NCBI GenBank assembly: GCA_029212925.1
Contig: JARGOB010000012.1
Coordinates: 1 to 64,000 of the forward strand
DNA: 64,000 nucleotides
Reading direction: 5' to 3'
DNA from: Coxiellaceae bacterium
Lineage (GTDB): Bacteria > Pseudomonadota > Gammaproteobacteria > Coxiellales > Coxiellaceae
Shown here in pieces: positions 1 to 8,251 of this stretch. A model generated the notes under the pieces. That model was given only the letters and a program-made list of their open reading frames with translations. It had not been told where the DNA came from and did no database searches. Each line of letters starts with the position of its first letter. Position 1 is the stretch's first letter. Made by a program: the position numbers and the translations under genes.

Positions 1-31
1 ATGATAAAAATTACGCTGGGAGCGGTGAGTC

Positions 32-1297
32 ATGTTTAATCAAACGGCCTCTAAGGCACTGCTCGTTACTGGCGCTAGCAATATCGATCAGTATAAATAC
101 CCGGCTGCAGCAATAGTGAGCCCGGTTGAAGTGTCTGATGCCAATAAAAATGCCCAGTTTGCAACAGAGGTTGATATGTATCGGCAAAAAGATTTTTGTC
201 AATTTTTGCGATGTATATCTGCTGCTTTGGTGCGTGATTGTAATGATGATTTTTCAATAAATTTACGGGTTTATAGGCATCGTATAGCATTGCACTATAA
301 TGCAACACAAGAAAAATGGTTATTACAAGACCCCAATGGTTTGCCTGGTAATGTATATCTTAATACACCAACCGGAAGAGCGGATTTAGCAGTTTGTTTA
401 TATCGTAACATTGGTGCCGGTGCTAAAGGTGCTGTGGTGTGTTGCCATATGAGCTTATATGGCAGAGCTGGTAAGCAAGGAAGTTTGCGCTCACGGATGT
501 CATTATTTCAACGACTGTTTGAAAAGGTTGAAAGGCCTGCTGGTTATTTGAAGCGTATGCGTACAGGGTGTGATATTTTTGGCGAAACGTTATTGAATTT
601 AGGGTGTTGTATGGGTGATGTTGACGTGTGTGAAAATGCACTTATCGCAGGTGCTGATGTTAATGTTGAGGTACGTAAAGGAAAAGCAACACCACTATTG
701 TTGGCGTGCTCATTTGGCCATGAAGGGGTGGTTGAAGTATTATTAAAGTATGGTGCGACTATTGGCAAAGCTGTTGATAGATTAACGCCTTTGCATGTTG
801 CAAGAGTCAGTGGTTATCCTCGTATTGCACGGTTGTTGTTAAACGCACTACAACAGCAAAAAACAAAGTCTGGTACTGCAACAATGAAAGACTTACCTGC
901 ATCAACTGAATTGTCACCTTTATTGCAAGCGTGTCAGTTAAATGATGCTAAAATGGTGGGTCAATTACTGTTTGCTGGAGCCGATGTTGAATTGTCTCGT
1001 CCAGACGGTTTTCGACCGTTGCACATTGCTTGTCAAAATGGTAATGCCACCATTGTTGAAATGTTACTAAAAGCAGGGGCCGATACGCATGTAAAGGTTA
1101 AAGCCAAAACTCCCGCTTCAATTGCAAGGCACCATCATGCTATTGCTAAGTTATTGAAAAAGTATCATGGTAATAAACCGATTCGAAGGGTTTCTGGTTC
1201 GAGTTTATTTCAAATTACGGGTATAAATCCGTGCGTAAAACCTGTGAATAATGCTGTTTTAGGCATGCCAGTGAGCCCTTCGTCATTAAGCTATTGA
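32..1297 (+). CDS. Ankyrin-repeat protein with partial papain-like N-domain
   Basis: A 421-aa protein. Residues about 80-130 match the second half of the papain-like domain of the next gene, keeping a His (H88, in an ALHY context) and an Asp (D100, in QDPN). No equivalent of the Cys-containing half is present. Residues about 190-275 and 300-385 carry ankyrin repeats with TPLLLAC, TPLHVA and RPLHIAC signatures. The ATG at 32 is the first possible start, because an in-frame TGA lies at 26-28; a GGGAG ribosome site sits upstream. Frame 1 is open from the window edge to a TAA at 37-39, so an upstream gene may end here. Ankyrin proteins of this type are often host-directed effectors in Legionellales. 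That role is inferred, and secretion cannot be read from the sequence. Confidence 0.85.
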   Translation: MFNQTASKALLVTGASNIDQYKYPAAAIVSPVEVSDANKNAQFATEVDMYRQKDFCQFLRCISAALVRDCNDDFSINLRVYRHRIALHYNATQEKWLLQDPNGLPGNVYLNTPTGRADLAVCLYRNIGAGAKGAVVCCHMSLYGRAGKQGSLRSRMSLFQRLFEKVERPAGYLKRMRTGCDIFGETLLNLGCCMGDVDVCENALIAGADVNVEVRKGKATPLLLACSFGHEGVVEVLLKYGATIGKAVDRLTPLHVARVSGYPRIARLLLNALQQQKTKSGTATMKDLPASTELSPLLQACQLNDAKMVGQLLFAGADVELSRPDGFRPLHIACQNGNATIVEMLLKAGADTHVKVKAKTPASIARHHHAIAKLLKKYHGNKPIRRVSGSSLFQITGINPCVKPVNNAVLGMPVSPSSLSY

Positions 1298-1370
1298 TTC
1301 TTTATTTAAGTGTGTTTTTCGACGCTAGATTGCTAATAAAGCATTAATTCTAATTAGTTATTCTTGTGTA

Positions 1371-4300
1371 ATGAGAAGAGTAAGTGATGTGCCGCCTCCA
1401 GGAGGCGAGCCGAGAGAAGAGATATTTGAAGTGTCTATTGGTGAATCAGTAGCAGATATTTGTGCTCGCTTACAAGGCTTGGATGCTAGTGTTAGCAATG
1501 TCAGTATTGATAAAACGGCGTTATTTGATGGCCGTACAACGATTCAATGCATACAACTCCAAATGGCATTATGCCACACCAATTTAACACGTACGATTAA
1601 TGGTGATGCCGCTTTATTTATTCCACGTTCAGAATCATATGATGATGAAGGTCTTCGTTTGCTAACGGCTAGACAATTTGAAAATGGTAAGTGTACTAAT
1701 GGTAGGCTTGTAGATGTCATGATCGGTCAGGGTTATACCGAGTCAATACGTAAAGGTGTTTGCTTTGGTGTGGCAACGATGGCAATTGCAGCTTTTTTGG
1801 CAGATCAAATGCCGACATTCATTGATCGTGTTCACGCCTTAAGTAGTATAGATCCAGTGTATGTAACAAATTTTTTATATGCGTTAAAGGAGTCGGTTTT
1901 AGCTTTCCAAGCGCGTGAGAAAGATTTGGTGGCAACGAAGCCTGCATCAAGTGAGCTTGCTATTGTGCGGCAACGCTTCATCGAGTTGCGTAAATTTAAT
2001 ACTGATATGCATGCTTTTTTAGATGGTGTGGTGTTAAGTCAGAACCCAAAGGCGCACTTAGATTTTTTTACTGAAGAGGTTGTGGGGTCAGGTCGTACGC
2101 ATCAAAATGATCGCCCTGGACGCGATCTGCTTGAGCCTATTGACATTGTAAGCACCGATTTGATGAGTGAGGTGGGCAAAACTTCAGACGCTTTTCGACA
2201 ACAAGATTTAGTGAAGCAATTAGATATATTCGCGTCAACTTTAGTTGAAGAAAAAGTAGCAGGAAATAAATTTTCTATTCTTTTAGCTAACGAAAAGCAT
2301 AGGATGGCGTTGCATTTTGATACAGATCGTCAGGTATGGTTGTTTCAAGATCCTAATTACCTTCCCGGTTCGGCATTTGATAACACAGAAACTGGCCGTG
2401 CAGCATTAGTGGCTGAGATATACCGTGTCAGTAACGTAGAGCCTGACGGTATTATGTTTCTTCGTAGCACTTTATTGTGTAAAGCTGACCAGCAATTGGC
2501 ATTGAAGCAAAAGTTTGTCGAAGTAAAGCAGAAGCTAGCGCAATACAGGAAACAAGATCCAAGTAATGAAGCGGTGCGTGCATTGCCAGGTAAAGACAGC
2601 AGTAGTTTTATTGTTTTTGCTGCTAAAGTTGGCCTTATGGATGATGATGTTGAAAAAGCGTTGGCTGGTGATGCAGAGGCGCATAACAGAATATTTGATA
2701 AGGGTGAAACGCTGTTAATGATAGCTATTCATCATGGGTATGCTGGTGCAGTGGATGCTGTATTGGCGAGAGGTGTTGATGTTGATATGGCAGATGACGA
2801 GGGTAATATTGCTTTAGATGTTGCGCTAAGGCGAGGCATGACTGACCTGGTTAAAAAATTAATGGTAGAGGGTAAGGTTAGTAGGGCTGTTTTTAGTGAC
2901 TCCGATTGTAGTCGCTTAAGTTACGCTGCTATCAATAATTACGTGGATGTGGTTGAGGGCATACTAGCGCGTGATGGTGAAATCGATATTAAAGTTGATT
3001 TCACGGATTCGAAAAATTATACGGCTTTAGCTTACGCTTTAAAGTATCAAAGCTTAACCATTGCAGAAAAACTACTTGATGCAGGTGCAAATCCTAATGT
3101 TGCTATTGGTGAAAATGGCTGTACTGGATTAATGTTCGCTTGTCGTCATGCACCTGTTCATATAGTAAGTATGCTTAAAATAGCGGGCGCCAACCTTCTT
3201 GCTGTCGATAAAGATGGATTTACTGCTTTAGATTACGCACTTAAAGCTGATTCTGTGGATACAGTTAAAGCCTTGCTAGTACTATTGGCAGAGCACAGCG
3301 ATATACAGACTAAGGGCGGGCGAACGCCTTTGATGATTGCCTGTGAGCGTGGTTATCTAGATACTATTGATCGTTTATTGCAGGCGAAAGTGACTATGGA
3401 TAGCGCTGATGCTAAAGGTTTCACGGCTGTGGATTATGCTATGTCTTTTCAAAAGGATAATATGGTGTTATTAAAAAAATTATTATTAGCCCCAATGTCT
3501 TTTAATAAAGCGACGACAAAAGATGGTAGTACAGCTTTAATGATTGCTTGCGACCTAGGTTTTGACGATGTGGTCGATGAGCTATTGGCTCGAGGTGTTG
3601 ATGTTGATATGGCACGTGAAGATGGCAGTACAGCATTATATAGGGCTTGTAAATACGGCAGGGTTGAGCAGGTTGAAAAATTATTAGCTGCAGGTGCTGA
3701 TATGGATAAAGCCAAAACAGATGGTGATCCGCAGCCCACACCGCGAGCGATTGCGGAACGATACCGGCGAACTGAGATTATTGCGTTATTAGATCAAGCA
3801 AAAGTTTTGCGTAATCGTTTGTATGATGCCTGTGAATCAGGCAGCTATGAAGATGTATGTCGTTTTATCACTGATGGTGACGATATCAATAAAGCTAAGC
3901 CCGATGGTAAAAAACCCTTTGATATAGCCTGTGACCTGGGTAGAAAAGACGTTGTCAATCGTTTGCTCGATTGTCGTACCGTTAGTGGTGAAACAGTGAT
4001 CGATGTTAATCGTGTTCGACCAGATGGTAATACGGCTTTGATGGTTGCCTGTGAGCAAGGTAATTTAGAGGTCGCTGAGATGTTGATTCGTGCGGGAGCG
4101 AATATAGAAGCACCACGACGTGGTGATGAATATCGACCCTTTCATATAGCCTGTAAAAAAGGTAATACAGCCTTAGTTAGATTACTGCTGAGCTGTGGTG
4201 CTGATTCAGAAGCAAAAGCAAAAGGTGCAACGGGTGTGTCAATTGCTAGTCGATTTAATAGAAGTAAATCAAAAGAAATTAATTTGTTAATCAGAAGTGT

Positions 4301-4565
4301 TTCCAGCGATGCTCGGTTGAAACCTGTGCCACCACGTGCTGGGCGATCTACTCATAGATCCCCCCAAGTATTTAGAGCTACTAAAGCTGTTGCTGACGCA
4401 CCTGCTAAAGTAGCTACTTTATCTCAGCATGTATCCGCGGGCAAAAGTTTGTATGCTCCTGGCCCGGGGGGGCGTCCTTTGCGCGGTGGTCGGAAGATGA
4501 GGGTATCGGATAAAAAGACAGCATCGACAACAGTTCGGCCAACCAGGCCGCCTACGAAAAGATAA
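1371..4565 (+). CDS. Large ankyrin-repeat protein with papain-like cysteine-protease-like domain
   Basis: A 1064-aa protein. The N-terminal ~370 residues contain a GVCFG motif (C131) near a helix, then ALHF (H315) and QDPN (D327). This Cys...His...Asp order and spacing resembles papain-like peptidases of the YopT/C58 type, though family membership is tentative. Residues about 440-945 hold roughly a dozen ankyrin repeats (for example TALMIACDLG and TPLMIACERG). The last ~110 residues are basic and proline-rich. A 23-bp stretch recurs exactly at 2770-2792 and 3592-3614, as expected of recently duplicated repeats. No clear Shine-Dalgarno precedes the ATG; an in-frame GTG at 1389 is the alternative start. 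It is a tandem paralogue of the upstream gene, and a host-directed effector role is inferred. Confidence 0.85.
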   Translation: MRRVSDVPPPGGEPREEIFEVSIGESVADICARLQGLDASVSNVSIDKTALFDGRTTIQCIQLQMALCHTNLTRTINGDAALFIPRSESYDDEGLRLLTARQFENGKCTNGRLVDVMIGQGYTESIRKGVCFGVATMAIAAFLADQMPTFIDRVHALSSIDPVYVTNFLYALKESVLAFQAREKDLVATKPASSELAIVRQRFIELRKFNTDMHAFLDGVVLSQNPKAHLDFFTEEVVGSGRTHQNDRPGRDLLEPIDIVSTDLMSEVGKTSDAFRQQDLVKQLDIFASTLVEEKVAGNKFSILLANEKHRMALHFDTDRQVWLFQDPNYLPGSAFDNTETGRAALVAEIYRVSNVEPDGIMFLRSTLLCKADQQLALKQKFVEVKQKLAQYRKQDPSNEAVRALPGKDSSSFIVFAAKVGLMDDDVEKALAGDAEAHNRIFDKGETLLMIAIHHGYAGAVDAVLARGVDVDMADDEGNIALDVALRRGMTDLVKKLMVEGKVSRAVFSDSDCSRLSYAAINNYVDVVEGILARDGEIDIKVDFTDSKNYTALAYALKYQSLTIAEKLLDAGANPNVAIGENGCTGLMFACRHAPVHIVSMLKIAGANLLAVDKDGFTALDYALKADSVDTVKALLVLLAEHSDIQTKGGRTPLMIACERGYLDTIDRLLQAKVTMDSADAKGFTAVDYAMSFQKDNMVLLKKLLLAPMSFNKATTKDGSTALMIACDLGFDDVVDELLARGVDVDMAREDGSTALYRACKYGRVEQVEKLLAAGADMDKAKTDGDPQPTPRAIAERYRRTEIIALLDQAKVLRNRLYDACESGSYEDVCRFITDGDDINKAKPDGKKPFDIACDLGRKDVVNRLLDCRTVSGETVIDVNRVRPDGNTALMVACEQGNLEVAEMLIRAGANIEAPRRGDEYRPFHIACKKGNTALVRLLLSCGADSEAKAKGATGVSIASRFNRSKSKEINLLIRSVSSDARLKPVPPRAGRSTHRSPQVFRATKAVADAPAKVATLSQHVSAGKSLYAPGPGGRPLRGGRKMRVSDKKTASTTVRPTRPPTKR

Positions 4566-4599
4566 TTTGGACTGTGTCGCAAACTGGGAGTTAATTTGT

Positions 4600-4619
4600 T
4601 AACTTGGCCGGCCAAGTTA
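4600..4619. promoter_or_regulatory. Perfect 20-bp palindrome between ankyrin and GH18 genes
   Basis: TAACTTGGCCGGCCAAGTTA is perfectly self-complementary. It lies 35 bp after the ankyrin stop and 73 bp before the GH18 start. No T-run follows it, so it is more likely an operator-type site or a weak hairpin than an intrinsic terminator. Confidence 0.4.
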
Positions 4620-4692
4620 CGGAACCTTTTGATTTAATCAATATTGGCTGCTACGATAAAACGGTTATCTAAAATGGATTGGAGCTATCTTA

Positions 4693-6210
4693 ATGAAACG
4701 GACTTTTGTTAAAGCATCACTTGCCTTAGCATGTATGAGTGGTTTAAGTATATCTTATGCGACAGCTAACACTATTAACCCACCAAAAAATGTTATTGGT
4801 TTTTTTCAAAGTTACGATGGTCTGAATGCATGGTATTTTAATACGGCGGCAACACCGCTAACGAAGACAAGCACAGCACCAGGATCAGGGTACACGATTC
4901 TGATTGATGCCTTTTGGGTGAATTACCCGTATTGTTGGGGTTCTGCTTCGGGTCAACACAGCCCCATTCCTGAATGTAAGGGCATTTATAATGCGCCAGG
5001 GCCGGGTTTAACGTATAAAATAGACACTTCTTTCTGGCAAAATAACACTGCTATTACTAACCCGTCTTCACAGCCGTCTCCATATGAGGGGGGCGCTGCA
5101 CCAAGTCAGCCTGGAGACGCATATGATGCTTATTGGACCTCATTACATACTACAGGTCCGCAAATGATGTATGGTTTGAGAGCGAATATAGCAAAAAATG
5201 CACCTAACATTAAGTTGTTGGCAAGCATCGGCGGTTGGAATATGGGGGGATCATCATCAGGGAAGCCTAATACACCAACGCCTCCACAAACTCCGGCCTG
5301 GGCGGCATTGCTTAAGAACCCCCAAAATCTTGCTGACGCAATGTCTGCGATAGTGGGTATCAAAGCTCAATTACCTCAGCCACCTGAAAGTACGGGGAAA
5401 GTAGTCAGTCTATATGATGGCATTGATATAGATATGGAAACATTGTACGCGGCAGGTTGCACCGGTGATACTAACACCTGTAGCTTAGCTGATGAGCAAA
5501 AGACAATTACGAACACAGCAGCTGCAATAGCCATATTCAGAAAAGCGCATCCAAATACAATTCTATCGATATCGCCTAGAGCCGCAGATATTTATTGCGA
5601 AGCGTCATCTTGTTCGTGGCATGATTCTACGGGTTATGGTTTTATTGGTAAGATACTAAAAAAATTAGCTGATCAACATGTGTATTTTAATTATATTAAT
5701 CCGCAATTTTATAATGATAATGGCGCAAGAAATGTCCCTAATAACACGTCGAGCTTGTCTAATCCTCAGCCGACTTATAGCAGTCCATCTATTGGCACAC
5801 AAGTAGCGACGATTCTTAGTAAACTGCAGGGTATTGTGGGTAGCAATAGTGAAATTAATATTGGTGTATTAGCACAAACCGATGACCATTGGATAGATAG
5901 TGGGGGAAGTTTTATGCCTAATAACCCAGGTGTGCCTAAGTCGCAGGTGAAAAACTTGTGGGATTTACTGCAAACGGATCCTGACATTAAAGCCAGTGGA
6001 GCAACAATCAGTGGATTGATGACATGGGCGGCAAACTTGTCATTCAGTGTTGGATTGCCCGGACATGTTCGCAGTAAAACATCAACCAATAATGTGCCCT
6101 ACAATTGGGGTAATATTTCTACTGCTCAACCGCTTCATCCACAGTCGGCTGTAGTGCATAAACAATCATTATGGAGCAAACTGATATCCAAGGTTGAAGG
6201 TTTATTTTAA
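4693..6210 (+). CDS. Secreted GH18-family glycosidase (chitinase-like)
   Basis: A 505-aa protein with a signal peptide (basic MKR start, hydrophobic core, ATA/N cleavage near residue 25). The GH18 signature is complete: SIGG at 178-181 and the catalytic DxxDxDxE as D242-D245-D247-E249, with E249 as the proton donor. The GH18 fold acts on chitin or related N-acetylglucosamine polymers through substrate-assisted catalysis. The mature enzyme is probably secreted. A GGAG ribosome site precedes the ATG. No chitin-binding domain is recognisable, and the exact substrate is unknown. It is a single gene between ankyrin and kinase genes, which suits a role outside the cell. Confidence 0.85.
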   Translation: MKRTFVKASLALACMSGLSISYATANTINPPKNVIGFFQSYDGLNAWYFNTAATPLTKTSTAPGSGYTILIDAFWVNYPYCWGSASGQHSPIPECKGIYNAPGPGLTYKIDTSFWQNNTAITNPSSQPSPYEGGAAPSQPGDAYDAYWTSLHTTGPQMMYGLRANIAKNAPNIKLLASIGGWNMGGSSSGKPNTPTPPQTPAWAALLKNPQNLADAMSAIVGIKAQLPQPPESTGKVVSLYDGIDIDMETLYAAGCTGDTNTCSLADEQKTITNTAAAIAIFRKAHPNTILSISPRAADIYCEASSCSWHDSTGYGFIGKILKKLADQHVYFNYINPQFYNDNGARNVPNNTSSLSNPQPTYSSPSIGTQVATILSKLQGIVGSNSEINIGVLAQTDDHWIDSGGSFMPNNPGVPKSQVKNLWDLLQTDPDIKASGATISGLMTWAANLSFSVGLPGHVRSKTSTNNVPYNWGNISTAQPLHPQSAVVHKQSLWSKLISKVEGLF

Positions 6211-6279
6211 ATGTTTTGCAGCGTTAAAATCACGCTTTTCAGATAGCATGAAGTCAATGATGTCGCCTGATTTATTAAT

Positions 6280-6306
6280 CGGATGTTAGGTTTAACCTAA
6301 CATCCG
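6280..6306. promoter_or_regulatory. Long perfect inverted repeat downstream of GH18 gene
   Basis: Two 13-bp arms (CGGATGTTAGGTT and its exact reverse complement) surround one central base. A smaller palindrome, GTTCA-AA-TGAAC, follows at 6307-6318. No U-tract follows, so this may be a U-less terminator, an mRNA-stabilising hairpin or an operator. The rest of 6211-6470 shows no gene. Confidence 0.45.
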
Positions 6307-6470
6307 GTTCAAATGAACTGTTGATCCATTAGTATTTAACTGGCAGGTGTGTAAGATAATGCTTGCAAAATAAATCCACTTCCGCTAGTGTAGTCCATTC
6401 TTTGTTCAGTCCGGTTCCGGCGCGTTATCGTAAAAAATGATTAAACACCTTTATACAGAGGAGATCTGCC

Positions 6471-8168
6471 ATGTCCAGATTCCGTATCGGTGCGTCTCGG
6501 TTCGAACAGCAATGCATTGTTGCCAATGCTACTAGGCATCCTTTATGTGAGGGAGTGATTTCTGACTCTGCTGTGCAGGGTGATTATTATTTTGATACGT
6601 TGGCATTGCGGCAAGCTCCAATTGCTGATGCTGATGAACTGGCAATTGCCACACAGCGTGCAAAAGCGTTAAGTAATATTAATCGTATTTTAGCCAGTGC
6701 ACCGTCACCAGGGTTTGCGTCACGTTTTAAATTACTGGATTTGGTGGAAAGCTTACCGCCGTGTTTACAACAACAAAAAGCTGCGTGGATGTCACAAGGG
6801 CCTTACCAAACTAGCGAAGTGATAGCAGAGCAATTTGATGATTCGGCTTATGTTGTGCAAGCAGTGGTCGGTAGCTCAATTGGTGATATTTACCGTGTGC
6901 CATTGCCGCCGGTTCAAGGCGAGCTTGCCAAGCAACAGCAAGTAAAGCAGCAGTTTGATGAATTATGGCAAGACCTTGTGCCGATTATTTACTATTTACA
7001 ATATTTGCATCAACACGGTGTGGTGCATATTAATATCTGCCCTGAAACAGTTATTCGAACGCCTAATAAACAAATTAAAATCACGGGATTGCAAGATACG
7101 TTTCGTAGTTTTCAAGTGGGTGAACAGGCGGTGGATCAAATACAACCCCGCGTGTATCTCAATGAATATTCTCCACCTGAAATATTATTGGGGCAAGCGC
7201 ATTGCTATATTGCATTGACAGATACATGGATGGTTGGGATGTTAGCGTATTTTATGGCAACACGCGGTAGGAATAATCCGTTTGGTATTAATAAGGCTGT
7301 ATGGAAAAAGCATGATAGTCGCATAGAAGCATTGCGCGGCCTTTATGCTAAAAATCGTTCAGCGAAAAGCTTACCGATTAATTTTAATTACGCTATTTTT
7401 CATACGTTACGTGGCCAGCGTTTAAAAAGTTTTATCGAAACCTGTTTAAGTCCAGACGCCATGACGCGTGTTACGATGACAGTTAATAAAATGTTTCGTC
7501 ATCCATTGTTTACTAATGATGAGAATACTAACAATGCTATAAAGCATATGTTGGATGCCTGTGAGATTGATAAAGATTTATTTGCTGCTGTTAATTGCCA
7601 GTCATTTGAGCCTGAGCACGTACGCTCGATGACATTTAATGCGGCAAAACGCTATCTTAAAACGCGTGCCAACTATGGTTATCGCCGCGCTACCGTTGCC
7701 GCTAGGCCAACCTACGGTAAAGCGATTAAATCGATATCACCTGTGCAGCGAGCGGTTCTTGTCGCAGTGGTTGTTATTGCCATTGGTGCTGCTGTGACAG
7801 TTGCGGTATTGGCGCCACCGTTAGCAATTATGATTGCGGTATGCGCAGGCGCTGCTGTGATAACCACGGGTGCAATGGCAACGACGGGTGCGGTGGTACA
7901 TCGTCGCGTAAAAAAATCTAAAAAAGCGCTCAGTGAATTATATAAAATGCCTGATGATATAGATGATGAGGTTAAGCCTACTCGATGTGATCAAGAACAA
8001 CATCAGCCGTTGTTGTTATCAGTCGATAGATCGCCACAACGTGGTAAAAGGTTGTCGGCAAAAATTAGCATGACTTTTGCAATGCCGAGTGAAGGGTATG
8101 AGACCGTTGATCTTGACGATGAAAATGGAGATGATGGTGTAATGGAGCAAAAGTGTTGTCTGCGGTAG
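6471..8168 (+). CDS. Pseudokinase-like protein with C-terminal membrane hairpin
   Basis: A 565-aa protein with a recognisable eukaryotic-type kinase C-lobe: a catalytic-loop equivalent HINICPETVI at 186-195, SPPE at 234-237 as the APE equivalent, and DTWMVG at 251-256 for subdomain IX. The catalytic Asp of HRD is replaced by Asn (N188), and the DFG position reads TGL (205-207), so catalysis by the usual mechanism is doubtful. Residues about 429-448 and 450-475 form two hydrophobic segments, followed by a basic then acidic tail. A strong GAGGAG site precedes the ATG. The next gene has the same architecture but keeps the catalytic residues, pointing to tandem duplication with one inactive partner. 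Function is unknown; an effector role is inferred. Confidence 0.8.
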   Translation: MSRFRIGASRFEQQCIVANATRHPLCEGVISDSAVQGDYYFDTLALRQAPIADADELAIATQRAKALSNINRILASAPSPGFASRFKLLDLVESLPPCLQQQKAAWMSQGPYQTSEVIAEQFDDSAYVVQAVVGSSIGDIYRVPLPPVQGELAKQQQVKQQFDELWQDLVPIIYYLQYLHQHGVVHINICPETVIRTPNKQIKITGLQDTFRSFQVGEQAVDQIQPRVYLNEYSPPEILLGQAHCYIALTDTWMVGMLAYFMATRGRNNPFGINKAVWKKHDSRIEALRGLYAKNRSAKSLPINFNYAIFHTLRGQRLKSFIETCLSPDAMTRVTMTVNKMFRHPLFTNDENTNNAIKHMLDACEIDKDLFAAVNCQSFEPEHVRSMTFNAAKRYLKTRANYGYRRATVAARPTYGKAIKSISPVQRAVLVAVVVIAIGAAVTVAVLAPPLAIMIAVCAGAAVITTGAMATTGAVVHRRVKKSKKALSELYKMPDDIDDEVKPTRCDQEQHQPLLLSVDRSPQRGKRLSAKISMTFAMPSEGYETVDLDDENGDDGVMEQKCCLR

Positions 8169-8251
8169 GTGGTTGTATGTAGGACAATGTTCGTAAATGG
8201 ATTTCCCGTGTGGTCGCGTGTTCGTATTTTCACTGTTAAGGGGAGGTCCGT

